Program-made: the position numbers and the translations under genes
Shown: piece by piece, positions 9,777-20,293 of the stretch
How positions within the stretch are numbered: the stretch's first letter is position 1
How the letters are laid out: each line of letters opens with the position of its first letter
NCBI RefSeq assembly: GCF_000982415.1
Contig: NZ_LANI01000001.1
Span: 124,001 to 188,000 of the forward strand
Length of the DNA stretch: 64,000 nt
DNA from: Kiloniella litopenaei
GTDB taxonomy: Bacteria > Pseudomonadota > Alphaproteobacteria > Kiloniellales > Kiloniellaceae
Reading direction: 5' to 3'
The notes under the pieces: generated by a model
The model's database searches: none
The model's input: the letters and a program-made list of their open reading frames with translations, nothing else
What the model was told of the DNA's origin: nothing

Positions 9777-10033
9777 TGATAATGCCTTATTATTATTGAG
9801 ATTTTATCACGGATTAACCTCACTTGATTACCATAATAAACTACGGGCCTTTATAGGGTGTTAATGTAGAATCTACCAAATTCAGATCATAGGTTGCGTA
9901 TTAATGAATTAGAAATCCCTAGATTGTATTATAGGGCAATTACGAAATCACGCTATCATAACTCAGGCTATCACTAGGCTGCCTAAAAATCAGCCTTCAA
10001 GGGTCGATCCACAAGGATAATCGGGGAACCTTA

Positions 10034-12277
10034 ATGGAAGCAGGTGGTAAAAAAAAAGGACCGAAAAAAGTTCGTCTCCATCACCTGCTATTTATCGGGT
10101 TTACCCTAATATCGACCATACCAGTTTTTTTCCTGGCTGCCTGGACTCAAAAAACAGCCATTGAAAAAGAATTTCTCGCAACAGAAGACAAACATCTTTT
10201 GTTGGCAAAAAATTTAACCGGTACCTTGGACCGATTTGCAAGGGATGCCGAACAGATTTTCCGTGTTTCAGCTCAATATCTTGAGGCACAAAAGCCCCCT
10301 AAACAGATTGCTGACCTGATGAAAATAGTGCGGTTCAATCGACTTTACATGATGGATAAGGAAGGCCAGGTATTTTGCCTTGAATCAACATTACAGGGAC
10401 AAACCTCGGTCAAGGACAATATCCAGCTTTCAGCTGATCTGTTATCTAAATTGTCATTGGATATCGAACGGGCGAAGCTGGTTCCAGACCAGGTATTTTT
10501 CTCAGCCGCAATCCATAATTCCCAAGGAAAACCAACTATTTACCTGATTAAATTCGGGCCGAATGATTCTTTGGTTATCGGCGGGTTAGAAACTGATTAC
10601 ATCGTTGATATCGGACAGAAAATTTCTTTTGGTAAACTAGGACACGCAACCATTGTTGATCATAAAGGACAGGTTCTGTCTCATCCCAATTCTGACTGGC
10701 GGAACGAAATAAAGGACATATCTCACATTAGGCCAGTATCTCTAATGATGGCAGCCCAAACAGGGGTAACCACTTTTTATTCCCCGGCAATTGAAACCGA
10801 CATGATCGCTGGCTTTACCTTCCTGCCCAAAATAGGCTGGGGCGTTATGATTCCCCAACCTTTATCCGAGCTGGAAGAACGTGCCAGTGGAATTAGAACA
10901 GCCGTAATCATCATAACCCTCCTTGGAATATTAACGGCAGCCCTGATTAGTTGGTGGCTGGCTCGTTATCTTTCCATGCCCATGCAAGCGGTGGTTCAAG
11001 CAGCGGGCGATGTAGCAAATGGACGTCTCAACGCAAGAATACCAACTTTCCGGACCTTTATTCTTAAAGAAGCAAATGATCTTGTCGTTTCGTTTAATTC
11101 TATGGTCAATGAATTGGAAAAGGTCGAACACCGCCTGAGAACAAGCGAAGAAAGATTCAGAGAGTTTGCATCAACAGCTTCGGACTGGTTATGGGAAACC
11201 GATGAGAAAGGTCGTATTGTTTGGGAGTCAGCCAGTAAGAAACAAGGTTACCGAGGCAGAACGTTCACAGAAATACAGGGAATGACCCGTCAAGAGCTCG
11301 CTGGCGATATTATGGCGCAAGAGGATTGGACTGCCTATCAAAAAGCCATAGACAATCATGAAGAAATTAAAGATTTCCACTATAAATACCCTGGTGGCAA
11401 CGGACAGATATATCATGCCCTGATTAATGGCATCCCCCTTTATGATGATAACGGTAATTACATAGGGCACAGAGGATCTGCCTCAGATATCACAAAACGT
11501 AAACAAGCAGAGCATGAGCTGAAAAAAGCCCGTGACGAAGCCGAACAGGCCAATAAATCCAAATCAGATTTTTTGGCGAACATGAGCCATGATCTTCGAA
11601 CACCTTTAACTGCCATTATCGGTTTTAGTGATATTATGCGGCACAAAACCTTTGGGAAATTAGGCCACCCCAGATATGAAGAATATGTGCGTGATATCCA
11701 TAATAGCGGAACCCTCTTAATCGGTCTGATTAATGATATCCTAGACCTTTCCAAAATAGAGGCTGGTAAATACGAGCTCACCAATGAACCTCTTCAAATT
11801 GAAGAGCTCGTTGGCTTATCATTTCGTCAATTGGAATTGATGGCGGAAAGTTCTCATCAATCTCTCAAGATGGAAATTTCCCCGGATCTACCCAGCTTAA
11901 AGGGGGATAAACGTGCCATCATTCAAATTTTAAATAACCTTATATCCAACGCCATTAAATATTCGACAGAACAGGGCACCATCATCGTTGGCGCAACAAC
12001 CAACCCCGACAACGGGATCGAAGTATCTGTAGAAGATTCCGGAATGGGAATGTCTGATCAGGATGTGGCATGCGCTATGGAAGCTTTTGACCAAACAGAT
12101 CGATTACATCCCAGGAAACACGAAGGAACCGGATTGGGCTTGTTCCTTTGCCATAGCTTTATGAATCTTCTGGGTGGAAAGTTAAAAATTGACAGTAAAG
12201 TCAATATCGGAACCAAGGTAACCCTGATCTTTCCTCCGTCCCGGACCATAACAGTACAAAAAGAAAAAAATCCTTGA
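10034..12277 (+). CDS. Cache-HAMP-PAS sensor histidine kinase
   Basis: Sensor kinase of 747 residues. Transmembrane helix one is at about 16-38. A Cache-like periplasmic domain occupies about 40-285, helix two is at about 290-310, HAMP at about 311-365 and a PAS domain at about 372-490 (FREFASTASDWLWETDEKG). HisKA has His519 in ANMSHDLRTPLTA. The ATPase domain has NLISNAIKYS, DSGMGMSD and GTGLGLFLCHS. GGGGAACC lies just upstream of the ATG. The REC-GGDEF-EAL gene starts about 70 bases after its stop, so phosphotransfer to that protein is the obvious hypothesis. It is divergent from the binding-protein/kinase pair, with a 257-base AT-rich region holding both promoters. Confidence 0.92.
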   Translation: MEAGGKKKGPKKVRLHHLLFIGFTLISTIPVFFLAAWTQKTAIEKEFLATEDKHLLLAKNLTGTLDRFARDAEQIFRVSAQYLEAQKPPKQIADLMKIVRFNRLYMMDKEGQVFCLESTLQGQTSVKDNIQLSADLLSKLSLDIERAKLVPDQVFFSAAIHNSQGKPTIYLIKFGPNDSLVIGGLETDYIVDIGQKISFGKLGHATIVDHKGQVLSHPNSDWRNEIKDISHIRPVSLMMAAQTGVTTFYSPAIETDMIAGFTFLPKIGWGVMIPQPLSELEERASGIRTAVIIITLLGILTAALISWWLARYLSMPMQAVVQAAGDVANGRLNARIPTFRTFILKEANDLVVSFNSMVNELEKVEHRLRTSEERFREFASTASDWLWETDEKGRIVWESASKKQGYRGRTFTEIQGMTRQELAGDIMAQEDWTAYQKAIDNHEEIKDFHYKYPGGNGQIYHALINGIPLYDDNGNYIGHRGSASDITKRKQAEHELKKARDEAEQANKSKSDFLANMSHDLRTPLTAIIGFSDIMRHKTFGKLGHPRYEEYVRDIHNSGTLLIGLINDILDLSKIEAGKYELTNEPLQIEELVGLSFRQLELMAESSHQSLKMEISPDLPSLKGDKRAIIQILNNLISNAIKYSTEQGTIIVGATTNPDNGIEVSVEDSGMGMSDQDVACAMEAFDQTDRLHPRKHEGTGLGLFLCHSFMNLLGGKLKIDSKVNIGTKVTLIFPPSRTITVQKEKNP

Positions 12278-12350
12278 TGACGGCATTATGAAAATCGAAA
12301 CAGCTACAATAAAACAAGAATATAAACGACAAAACACAGGAAAACCCAGC

Positions 12351-14057
12351 ATGGAAGAGCAAATCAACATCTTGCTCCTAGAGGACGAACAGGAAGAAAA
12401 CAAGCTGGTTAAAAGCTACCTTAAACAAGCTTTTCAAAACAGCTATCGATACGATAAAGTCACCAGTCTGATCACCGGAACGGAAAAAATCAGGCTACAA
12501 AATTACGATCTTGTACTCTTGGATTACTCTTCAACTGGCCCCGATGGTATCGACTTTGTTTACCACATCGTAAACGAGCTTAAGATTATGATCCCCATAA
12601 TCTTCCTATCCGAAGAAAACAACCGCGAAGCTGATCTGAAAGCAATGGAAGCAGGTGCCCAGGATTTCTTATTGAAACAAGAACTAACGCCCTATTCTTT
12701 TGAGATGGCAATCCGCTATTCGTTAAAGCATAAAAAAGCAGAAGAACACATCCAGTACCTTGCCTACCACGATGCATTAACAGGACTACCCAATAAAAAC
12801 CTGCTGCTTGACCGACTTGACCGCACTTTGATCAGGTTTTCCAGAACTCAACGCCATAGCGTTTTATTATTCCTTGATTTGGATAGTTTTAAAATAATCA
12901 ATGACTCACTTGGGCATAGAGTTGGTGACGATCTGCTCATCGAAGTTTCCAAACGACTTAGTTCCATCTTGAGCGAAACAGATTCCGTTGCGCGCCCAGG
13001 GGGCGATGAATTCATTATACTTCTGCCGGAAATATCCAAAGAAAAAGAAGAAGCAGCATTAAAAGCTCAGCAGATTGCGGATGATATTATAAACGCCCTA
13101 CGCCGCCCCATAGAACTCGGGGACCATCAACTTCATATAGGTATTTCAATCGGCGCAACTTTGTTTTCAGGCAAGGATACAACCTGTGCCGATACTGTGT
13201 TGAAACATGCTGATACAGCAATGTACGCTGCAAAATCGTCAGGGCGCAACACAATCAGTTTTTTTCAGGAAGAAATGGAAAAGTCAGTAAAATATAAACT
13301 GGCGCTGGAAAATGATCTGCGAAAAGCAATCCCCAAAAAGGAATTTGAACTCTATTATCAGCCGCAAGTCTGCGTCAATTCAGGTACAATTCTCGGGGCT
13401 GAGGCTCTGGTGCGTTGGATCCATCCGGAAAAAGGCTTGATATCACCCCTTGATTTTATCCCCTCTGCAGAACAAAGCGGTCTAATCCATCCATTGGGCG
13501 CGTTGATTTTTAAAACCGCCTGCGAACAAATTGACAGCTTCAAGGGAATTCCCAGGATTTCTGTTAATATAAGCGCAAAGCAATTTCATGCGCCAAACTT
13601 TGTTGAAACAATTGAAAACATTACAAAAGAAACCAACGTAAGCCCGAAACAGCTGGAATTAGAGCTGACAGAAAGTACCATGTTGGCCGATATAGAAGAA
13701 ACCGCCGTAAAAATGCGCCAGTTGAAAGACATGGGTTTTTCTTTTGCTTTGGACGATTTTGGAACGGGTTATTCTTCTCTGACCTATTTAAAACGCTTAC
13801 CCTTTGATGTATTGAAAATTGATCGTTCTTTCATTGCAAATATTATGGATGATCCAGAACATGCGGGCATCGCAACAGCCGTGATTTATCTTGGTAAAGC
13901 ACTAAACTTGCACATCGTTGGTGAAGGCGTAGAAACCGAAGATCATCTTGATTTTCTGAGACGTCAGGGTGCCCACTCTGCACAGGGCTATTATATTAGC
14001 CGTCCTATTCCTGCTGATGAACTTATCACCTGGATGAACCAGCGCCTGACGGCTTAG
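12351..14057 (+). CDS. Response regulator with GGDEF and EAL domains (c-di-GMP turnover)
   Basis: A 568-residue protein: receiver domain at 1 to about 125 with Asp58 in LVLLDYSS and acidic pair LEDE; GGDEF domain at about 140-300 with an intact GGDEF at 217-221; EAL domain at about 315-560 with EAL at 351-353, ELTEST and DDFGTGYSS. Both synthase and phosphodiesterase signatures are present, so it could make or break cyclic di-GMP depending on phosphorylation. The product-inhibition site usually found five residues before GGDEF (RxxD) reads SETD, so feedback inhibition is probably absent. The start was placed at 12351 because AGGA precedes it by nine bases and the receiver fold begins there; an in-frame ATG at 12288 is the alternative. 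Confidence 0.93.
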   Translation: MEEQINILLLEDEQEENKLVKSYLKQAFQNSYRYDKVTSLITGTEKIRLQNYDLVLLDYSSTGPDGIDFVYHIVNELKIMIPIIFLSEENNREADLKAMEAGAQDFLLKQELTPYSFEMAIRYSLKHKKAEEHIQYLAYHDALTGLPNKNLLLDRLDRTLIRFSRTQRHSVLLFLDLDSFKIINDSLGHRVGDDLLIEVSKRLSSILSETDSVARPGGDEFIILLPEISKEKEEAALKAQQIADDIINALRRPIELGDHQLHIGISIGATLFSGKDTTCADTVLKHADTAMYAAKSSGRNTISFFQEEMEKSVKYKLALENDLRKAIPKKEFELYYQPQVCVNSGTILGAEALVRWIHPEKGLISPLDFIPSAEQSGLIHPLGALIFKTACEQIDSFKGIPRISVNISAKQFHAPNFVETIENITKETNVSPKQLELELTESTMLADIEETAVKMRQLKDMGFSFALDDFGTGYSSLTYLKRLPFDVLKIDRSFIANIMDDPEHAGIATAVIYLGKALNLHIVGEGVETEDHLDFLRRQGAHSAQGYYISRPIPADELITWMNQRLTA

Positions 14058-14197
14058 TTTTATTTACGCCTCACATATCCCAATAATTCTATGATCCGGT
14101 AATTTTCAGTCTCCGTGATTGCGGCCTGAACACAATGGTGCAATGATGCCTCTTGTTCAATATCCACTCCATTACGAATAACTATTCGGACAACACC

Positions 14198-14650
14198 ATG
14201 ATAATCCCCAATCTTCTGGTCACGGACATCAAGACATCGCTTCGTTTTTACAAGGACATATTAGGCATGGAACTTGTTGTTCTTGTTTCCCCCGACAAGG
14301 ATGTTTCCTTTGAAGGAAATGGTGAAGGCGCGGCTTTTGCCACATTGGAATGGAAACCGGAAACATCGCAAGAGGGGACGGAAAAACAATTAGGGGGGCA
14401 AATCATGCTGCAAACAGCACAAAGTTTGTCCGAAGAACTATCACTCTACTCTGCAAATAGTGCCCCAACCCCGTCAGGAACAATATACTTTCGCGGACTA
14501 GACCCTGAAGAAATACAAAAAAGAGCCCCACAAGATATTGTTGTAAAAGGTCCCATACAGCAATGGTACGGCATGAACGAACTTTATCTGAAAGATCCAG
14601 ACGGATATATCATCTGTGTGGGAGTACCAGCAGGAAATGCACCACAATAA
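14198..14650 (+). CDS. VOC/glyoxalase-family protein
   Basis: A 150-residue protein with a single vicinal-oxygen-chelate fold. It begins PNLLVTDIKTSLRFYKDILG, the classic first beta-alpha unit, and ends with NELYLKDPDGYIICVG, the classic last beta unit with the metal-ligand glutamate or aspartate region. VOC proteins include glyoxalases, dioxygenases and antibiotic-binding proteins, so the reaction cannot be assigned. The ATG at 14198 was preferred over a TTG 45 bases upstream because the domain begins immediately after it. It stands between the c-di-GMP protein and the DUF3088 gene on the same strand, with gaps that do not show an operon. Confidence 0.85.
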   Translation: MIIPNLLVTDIKTSLRFYKDILGMELVVLVSPDKDVSFEGNGEGAAFATLEWKPETSQEGTEKQLGGQIMLQTAQSLSEELSLYSANSAPTPSGTIYFRGLDPEEIQKRAPQDIVVKGPIQQWYGMNELYLKDPDGYIICVGVPAGNAPQ

Positions 14651-14729
14651 TTTTCATCTTTACCCCATAATTTTCACCTTACCCAAGAGCATTTGCCGTT
14701 AAATCAAATTGAACTTAATCGTCAAAACA

Positions 14730-15047
14730 ATGAAAAAACCTGTCCTCTTTGTTCTCAAAATGCCTTTCCAAGACCACGAAATGCCTTCGATATCCAACGA
14801 CGGTTGGTTTTGCACCCATTGTGCCATGATCGAAGGTGCACTCGCGATCAACACCCATTGGGAAAACCATATAGAAGTAAGACGTATTTCCCACAAAAAA
14901 CCAAGAAAAGAAGTCATTGAATATTTAGGCGAGCAAAATCAATGGCTTCCGGTTCTGATTATAAATGACAGAGAACACATCACAGACCCGATTGAAATTA
15001 CAGCATACCTGGCAAAATGCTTTGGCGGGGCAGCGCCACACCCATAG
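14730..15047 (+). CDS. DUF3088 family protein
   Basis: A small protein of 105 residues with a thioredoxin-like outline. It starts LFVLKMPFQD, has a CxxC in DGWFCTHCAMIEGAL (about residues 27-41), and then QWLPVLIIND near the middle, all typical of the DUF3088 family. It may be a thiol-disulfide or metal-binding protein; no function is established. The start ATG at 14730 was chosen over a TTG 21 bases upstream because the strand MKKPVLFVLK opens the domain. No signal peptide is present, so it is cytoplasmic. Confidence 0.8.
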   Translation: MKKPVLFVLKMPFQDHEMPSISNDGWFCTHCAMIEGALAINTHWENHIEVRRISHKKPRKEVIEYLGEQNQWLPVLIINDREHITDPIEITAYLAKCFGGAAPHP

Positions 15048-15221
15048 TATATAAAAACAATCCATATTGACGACCCTCTCTCTACATGGCATAAATTTTG
15101 TGGCTTTTCTTAAGCCTCCATGTTCGCGGAAAGGGCTGCGCCCAAAAGCAAGTTTATGTTTTATATAAACGATTTCCTAACCTGATTGGCGGACACAGGT
15201 TCTTATTCAAAGGATAATCGT

Positions 15222-16520
15222 ATGAATACCACACCAGAATCAGATCTGGCGTCCCCTGCCTTCCCGCGAACAATGTTTCATGGTGCGCTGAATTACGAAC
15301 AGCAAAAAAAACGCGCCAAAGAACTTCTTAAAGCATTCAAGAAACAAGACCCGATAGCGCTGGACAGGATTAAGAATTTTCATCCCCGATTTTCACAAAA
15401 ATCATCTTCGCCAAGCTCCTTCACCCTTGCAGACTGCCAACTCTGTATTGCGCGGGAAAGTGGCTTTGCATCTTGGTTAAAACTCAAAGCCCATTGCGAT
15501 CAACTTAAAATCAAACAGGCACAGATTAATGCAGGACACATCCCTGATCTGGATGATGGGAACACCCTGCATATTCGCTGTGGTTCCGATATCCGACATA
15601 GCTTGAAAATTGCGGGATTCACGGGTGACTTTCACGAATTTAACGATCCTTTTTGCCAGGGGCCAATCCCCAAGGGAAGCAAGACAACACTGCTGGAAAA
15701 ACGAGCAGAATTTATCGCTTCGGCCTATGGTATTCCGATAAAAGAAGTTATCGCAAACCAAAAGATTGCCTATGACAAGCTGGATCAGCTTTGGGATTAT
15801 GATTGTGTTGTTTTGTGGTTTGAGCACGATAGTTACGACCAACTCATTCTTGCTTTTTTACTTGATCATCTATCCTCTCTTGTATCCAGACCAAGGTTGG
15901 AACTAATTTGTATTGATCAGGTTCCCGGCGTTCCTGACTTCGTCGGGCTTGGACAACTTGCCCCTGAAATGCTGATATGGCTTTGGGAAAACCAACGTAT
16001 GTCCATTACCGATGACCAGCTTTCTTTAGGTGGGAAAATATGGGAAGCCTTAAGACAGGAAACTCCAGATCAATTAAACGCAATTATTACAGCTGGAACC
16101 CCACAACTTCCGGTCATGAAAAATGCCCTGAAAAGGCACCTGAAAGAATTACCGTCTCCAAACAACGGCCTCGGCCTCACACAGGAACTTACCCTGCAGA
16201 TCTTGGCTGACAAAGGTCCCTTAAAGGGCAAAGAACTCTTTGCAATTTTGACAAAGGAATATGAACCACTCCCCTATCTTGGTGATTTGATGTATTGGTA
16301 CGAACTAAGCCAGTTCATGAAGTCTGAACCAACACCTATCCAATATGAAAAACCCCATGATCAGAAAACCGAAAACGCAAAGCCCCCCCAACCCTGGCCA
16401 GAGCGTATAATTCACATTACTGATACGGGTAAAAAATTATTGGCAGGGAAAGAAAATTATTTAAAATTAACGCCAGTCTTCCGGTACGTAGGGGGCGCTA
16501 TCGTCCCTCCCTTATCATAA
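15222..16520 (+). CDS. DUF1835 domain-containing protein
   Basis: A 432-residue cytoplasmic protein. Residues about 12-105 resemble an ankyrin-like helical leader seen in some family members (AKELLKAFKKQDPIALDRI and ARESGFASWLKLKAH). The DUF1835 domain starts at about 113 with LHIRCGSDIRHSLKIAG and contains NDPFCQGPIP; the remainder includes WFEHDSYDQLI and a helical C-terminal DUF3658-like region. No enzymatic function is known. AAAGGATAATCGT directly precedes the ATG at 15222, which is better than an upstream TTG. It is flanked by gaps of about 175-190 bases and is likely transcribed alone. Confidence 0.8.
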   Translation: MNTTPESDLASPAFPRTMFHGALNYEQQKKRAKELLKAFKKQDPIALDRIKNFHPRFSQKSSSPSSFTLADCQLCIARESGFASWLKLKAHCDQLKIKQAQINAGHIPDLDDGNTLHIRCGSDIRHSLKIAGFTGDFHEFNDPFCQGPIPKGSKTTLLEKRAEFIASAYGIPIKEVIANQKIAYDKLDQLWDYDCVVLWFEHDSYDQLILAFLLDHLSSLVSRPRLELICIDQVPGVPDFVGLGQLAPEMLIWLWENQRMSITDDQLSLGGKIWEALRQETPDQLNAIITAGTPQLPVMKNALKRHLKELPSPNNGLGLTQELTLQILADKGPLKGKELFAILTKEYEPLPYLGDLMYWYELSQFMKSEPTPIQYEKPHDQKTENAKPPQPWPERIIHITDTGKKLLAGKENYLKLTPVFRYVGGAIVPPLS

Positions 16521-16709
16521 AATCTAATTCCCTTACAGGCACCAACCATCAAATCGATCAAACCAAAAGCTGAAACTCTGATCCTATTAGCCCCTTGTTA
16601 ACCGATGTTATTGTAAAAAGGGGAATAACTGTAAATCAGGTGGCATATTAAAACCACAGGCATGCAATCTGTTTCGTAATAAAAATATAAGCTCTATGAG
16701 GGTTCAGTT

Positions 16710-17804
16710 TTGCCATTTTTTGCTCGTATTACCATAGGAAGTCAGCAATTTATCAAACTGGTCGTTGCAATATATATTCTGCTAGCGTCCATTTTGGGTC
16801 TTAGCGTAATTTCACAAGCAAAAGCCCAGGAACAAAACTTGGCAAAAACAGGTGACACCAAAAGAGTTGTCGTTATCGAAACGATGGCTCTTCCTGTTCT
16901 TCAGGATGCAACAAAATGGTTCCGCAAGGGTATGGCCGAACTCGGTTACGTCGAAGGACAAAATATTGAATATGTCGTGCTCAACGCCCAAGGTGATCCG
17001 GAAACGTCATACAACTTGCTGAGCACAGAACTAAAAAACCAAAAACCAGACATGGTCGTTTCTGTTGCCACCCTCGCGACAAGAGAGTCTTATAAAATCA
17101 TGAGAGACCAGGAAACACCTCTGGTTTTTATGTTAGTCTCCTACCCCGAGAAAGAAGGTTTTGTAAGTGCAATTGGGGAAGCAAGTGGCACAAACATTAC
17201 AGGCAAAACACACATTGTCCCACCAGCGGCAAAAATAGAGGTCATTAAACAAGCCCTTAAACCGCTTACGGAAAAAAAACCAATGAGGATAGGAATTCTC
17301 AATTCAACCTATCCTTCCGCCCTAAGCGAAGCAGCACAAATCATGGAGATAGACAAGACCGTAGAGGAACTGAACTTTATTGACCTCAATTTTCAATACA
17401 TTCCCGGTCAGGAAAACCGTGAAAAGCTTCGTAATAATGCCTTGGAAGTCATCGAGAAGAACCGCTCAAAGTTTGATGCACTCTGGTTGGCAACTGGTCC
17501 TATGGGAAATGATGTCAAGATCTTGAAAATTCTCAAAGAACAGAAAATTCCCGTTATTTTCGCCAACAATATAGAAGCGGTCAGATCTGGCGTTCTTTTG
17601 TCCATGATATCGAACTCTGAAGTAAATGGCATCGCGGCTGCTGAAATCGCAGACCAGATCTTCAAGGGCAAAAACGCAGGGGAAATCCCCATAACAAGAC
17701 CGAAAAGTTATCTCGTCAGTATTAATATTACAACAGCGACCGAGCTGGGGACTGTTATTCCTTCCAGCTTACTCAAGCTCGCTGGCAAAAACATTTATCG
17801 GTAG
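16710..17804 (+). CDS. ABC_sub_bind family periplasmic binding protein
   Basis: A 364-residue secreted binding protein of the PF04392 (ABC_sub_bind) type. An N-terminal signal region with hydrophobic core LVVAIYILLASILGLSVI ends near AKAQEQ (about residue 44). The mature part has KWFRKGMAELGYVEGQNIEY, SVATLATRES and NITGKTHIVP, which are characteristic of the family. The start is TTG, nine bases after GAGGG. It lies nine bases before a hybrid histidine kinase and has no permease or ATPase partners. Like the binding protein at 8520-9776 it is therefore probably a ligand receptor for the kinase. The ligand is unknown. Confidence 0.86.
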   Translation: MPFFARITIGSQQFIKLVVAIYILLASILGLSVISQAKAQEQNLAKTGDTKRVVVIETMALPVLQDATKWFRKGMAELGYVEGQNIEYVVLNAQGDPETSYNLLSTELKNQKPDMVVSVATLATRESYKIMRDQETPLVFMLVSYPEKEGFVSAIGEASGTNITGKTHIVPPAAKIEVIKQALKPLTEKKPMRIGILNSTYPSALSEAAQIMEIDKTVEELNFIDLNFQYIPGQENREKLRNNALEVIEKNRSKFDALWLATGPMGNDVKILKILKEQKIPVIFANNIEAVRSGVLLSMISNSEVNGIAAAEIADQIFKGKNAGEIPITRPKSYLVSINITTATELGTVIPSSLLKLAGKNIYR

Positions 17805-17813
17805 AGCCCTGAC

Positions 17814-19727
17814 ATGCGATTATATCAAAAATATTTTTTGACCATGTTACCAATCATTTTGATTTGTGTTGGTTCCCTCGGGTTTTGGTCCTTTACCCAC
17901 TCTCGAAATGCGCTCTATGAAAGCGAAGAAGAGAATATGAAACTGCTTCTGAACGAGGCCGTACACCATATTATTTCATCGCGTTATGACCTTTTGGAAC
18001 AAGCTGGTCTTACCGATATTCCCGCCTTTGTTGAATCATACCAAGAAGAAGTATTCAATGAATTAGACAACTTAGCTACTGTCACCAAACGCCGTTACTT
18101 CGTAATAGCCCAGGATGGTACCCCAATCTACTGTAGCGATAGCAAAGACCCCAAAGTTCTCAGCCAATGGAGTGAACTTGCCCAATCTCTAAAAGGGCAA
18201 AACTTTGGGACCTTTCAGGCACAAAACGATATCAACACGCTTTATGCCTCTGCTGTTTTTAACAAAACCAACTGGAATTGGGTCGTTTTTGTTTCCCGCC
18301 CTGAAGAAGAAGTCACTCAACAGGTTTCAATCATTCAGCTTGTTACAATCGGTGTGTCTCTTATCTCTATCTTGTTGATGGGTGGCTTACTTACCTTGGT
18401 AACCCGGCGTCTGTTGATCCAGCCAATCAACCACTTGCAAAAGGCAGCATCGCACATTTCACAACAAGAACCCATTGATCGCATTGATGTCACATCAAAT
18501 GATGAGCTAGGAGATCTCGCACGCGATATGGAGGGCATGTCCAAAGCCATCAAAAACAAGATCGAAGAAGTTCAAGTTGCGAACAAAGCCAAATCCATGT
18601 TCTTGGCGCATATGAGCCACGAATTAAGGTCCCCCTTGAACTCTATTCTTGGCTACGCCGATCTTGCGCTCGGCAACAAAGACATTCAGGCCCTTCCCAA
18701 GGAAACCCAGAACTACATTAAAACCATTTCCAGTTCAGGCAACCACCTGATGGATTTGATCGGGGATATTCTGGATTTCTCTAAAATCGAGGCCGGTGAA
18801 CTAGTATTGGAAAAAAGTGCCATGAGCCTGGCCGAACTTGTCGAAGAAACCAGTAGTATGATGGTTCTCGCCGCAAGGGAAAAAAACAATAGTCTGGATG
18901 TCACCTTCCCCGATAACGTTCATCGTTGGGTACTTGGGGACAGTGTCAGACTGCGCCAAATCCTGATGAACTTCCTCTCAAATGCAGTAAAATTTACCAC
19001 GGATGGTACCATCACGCTCAGTGTTGCACTTAAATCCGAAGATGAATTTACCCAGAGATTACGATTTGAAGTATCTGATCAGGGTATCGGTATCCCCAAA
19101 TCAAAACAGTCTTCCCTTTTCAGCGCCTTTTCCCAGGCGGACGTGTCAACCACCCGAAATTATGGTGGGACAGGCCTTGGGCTGGCGATAAACAAACAGC
19201 TTGTTTTGGCAATGGATGGCGAAATCGGCGTTGATAGTGAAGAAGATAAAGGCAGCACCTTCTGGTTCGAAGTTACCTTAGACAAAACCAAAGCACTCTA
19301 TCGCCCCCAAGCAGAGGTTCCAGAACACGATCTGACAAACCTTAATCTTTTGCTTGTTGAAGATATCAAGGTAAATCAGATCATGGCCAAGGCACTACTT
19401 GAAAAAAGTGGCCAGTCTGTTGACACAGCGGATAACGGCTTTCAGGCCGTCGAAAAAGCAAGCAAGAACGATTATGATATTATTCTGATGGATATTCACA
19501 TGCCTGAAATGGATGGCGTAGAGGCAACCAAACAAATACGAGCCCTTTCCGACAGTACAAAATCAACGATTCCTATTGTTGCCCTGACTGCTGATATAGA
19601 AACCAGTAATCTGAAAGAGTATGTCGCCTGCGGCATGAATGCGACCTGCGCTAAGCCATTAAACATGGATGATCTTCTTAAAACCCTCAAACGACTTATC
19701 CATGAAAGATCTGCAAATGCAGCCTAG
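17814..19727 (+). CDS. Hybrid sensor histidine kinase with receiver domain
   Basis: A 637-residue hybrid kinase. Transmembrane helices are at about 7-29 and 172-196, flanking a periplasmic sensor of about 140 residues. HAMP follows at about 197-250, then HisKA with His269 in [13 protein letters not shown], the ATPase domain ([30 protein letters not shown]) and a C-terminal receiver domain at about 510-630 with Asp560 in [13 protein letters not shown]. It is cotranscribed with the binding protein 9 bases upstream. A histidine phosphotransfer protein would be needed for onward relay and none is in the window. The gene is complete. Confidence 0.93.
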   Translation: MRLYQKYFLTMLPIILICVGSLGFWSFTHSRNALYESEEENMKLLLNEAVHHIISSRYDLLEQAGLTDIPAFVESYQEEVFNELDNLATVTKRRYFVIAQDGTPIYCSDSKDPKVLSQWSELAQSLKGQNFGTFQAQNDINTLYASAVFNKTNWNWVVFVSRPEEEVTQQVSIIQLVTIGVSLISILLMGGLLTLVTRRLLIQPINHLQKAASHISQQEPIDRIDVTSNDELGDLARDMEGMSKAIKNKIEEVQVANKAKSMFLAHMSHELRSPLNSILGYADLALGNKDIQALPKETQNYIKTISSSGNHLMDLIGDILDFSKIEAGELVLEKSAMSLAELVEETSSMMVLAAREKNNSLDVTFPDNVHRWVLGDSVRLRQILMNFLSNAVKFTTDGTITLSVALKSEDEFTQRLRFEVSDQGIGIPKSKQSSLFSAFSQADVSTTRNYGGTGLGLAINKQLVLAMDGEIGVDSEEDKGSTFWFEVTLDKTKALYRPQAEVPEHDLTNLNLLLVEDIKVNQIMAKALLEKSGQSVDTADNGFQAVEKASKNDYDIILMDIHMPEMDGVEATKQIRALSDSTKSTIPIVALTADIETSNLKEYVACGMNATCAKPLNMDDLLKTLKRLIHERSANAA

Positions 19728-19855
19728 GAAAGGGATTAGCTGATTTTTGCCGTCAGAGAAAAATGGTACTCTCTGCCTGAACAGCAACCTTCTGATAACA
19801 GAGAGGACAATCAACCTGTCACACATCTTACCCATGCACGAGTAAGGTGAATGAC

Positions 19856-20290
19856 TTAGTTCCCTTTGGACAGAGCCTTCCTCATAGCCGCAAAGTGTTC
19901 GTCCCACCCTGCATCAAAAGACAGAATAAGGTCCATCGCTGCTTCACCTGCCGCAGCCTCGACACCTTCGTGTTTCAACGTTAATCTGGTTCCGCAGAGA
20001 ACCTCTTCCAGAACCCAGGTCACGGTTGTCAATGACCCGTTTAACGGGTTCACAGTAAAGGTCCAAATCATCTTCTCAGGGCGGTGCATTTCCAAAACAC
20101 GTCCCCAACAAACCTTCGCCTTTTCACCATTGTCCCGGGTTAAAATCAATTCATAGTCTTTACCCTCGGCCAGATCTTCTTTCGGTGGGTGAAACCACAG
20201 GCCGATTTTTTCCCGCTCTGTCAAAAAAGACCAAACCGTTTCCCTTGTCGCATTAAAGAATACGGTCTTCGTGATTATTGATGTCGCCAT
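19856..20290 (-). CDS. SRPBCC/AHSA1-family protein
   Basis: A 144-residue protein with an AHSA1-type START fold: FNATRETVWSFLTEREKIGLWF at the N-terminus, the central strands ending in TVTWVLEE, and the C-terminal helix WDEHFAAMRKAL. Proteins of this class bind hydrophobic small molecules, and many sit, as here, directly behind an ArsR-type regulator. The regulator stop and this ATG are separated by only 3 bases, so the two genes form one transcription unit. The ligand is unknown. It converges on the hybrid kinase gene. Confidence 0.88.
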   Translation of the reverse strand: MATSIITKTVFFNATRETVWSFLTEREKIGLWFHPPKEDLAEGKDYELILTRDNGEKAKVCWGRVLEMHRPEKMIWTFTVNPLNGSLTTVTWVLEEVLCGTRLTLKHEGVEAAAGEAAMDLILSFDAGWDEHFAAMRKALSKGN

Positions 20291-20293
20291 AAC

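Noticed and set aside
16591-16624. Possible terminator hairpin CCCCTT...AAGGGG after the DUF1835 gene
   Set aside because: Only six pairs with a long loop and no T tract.
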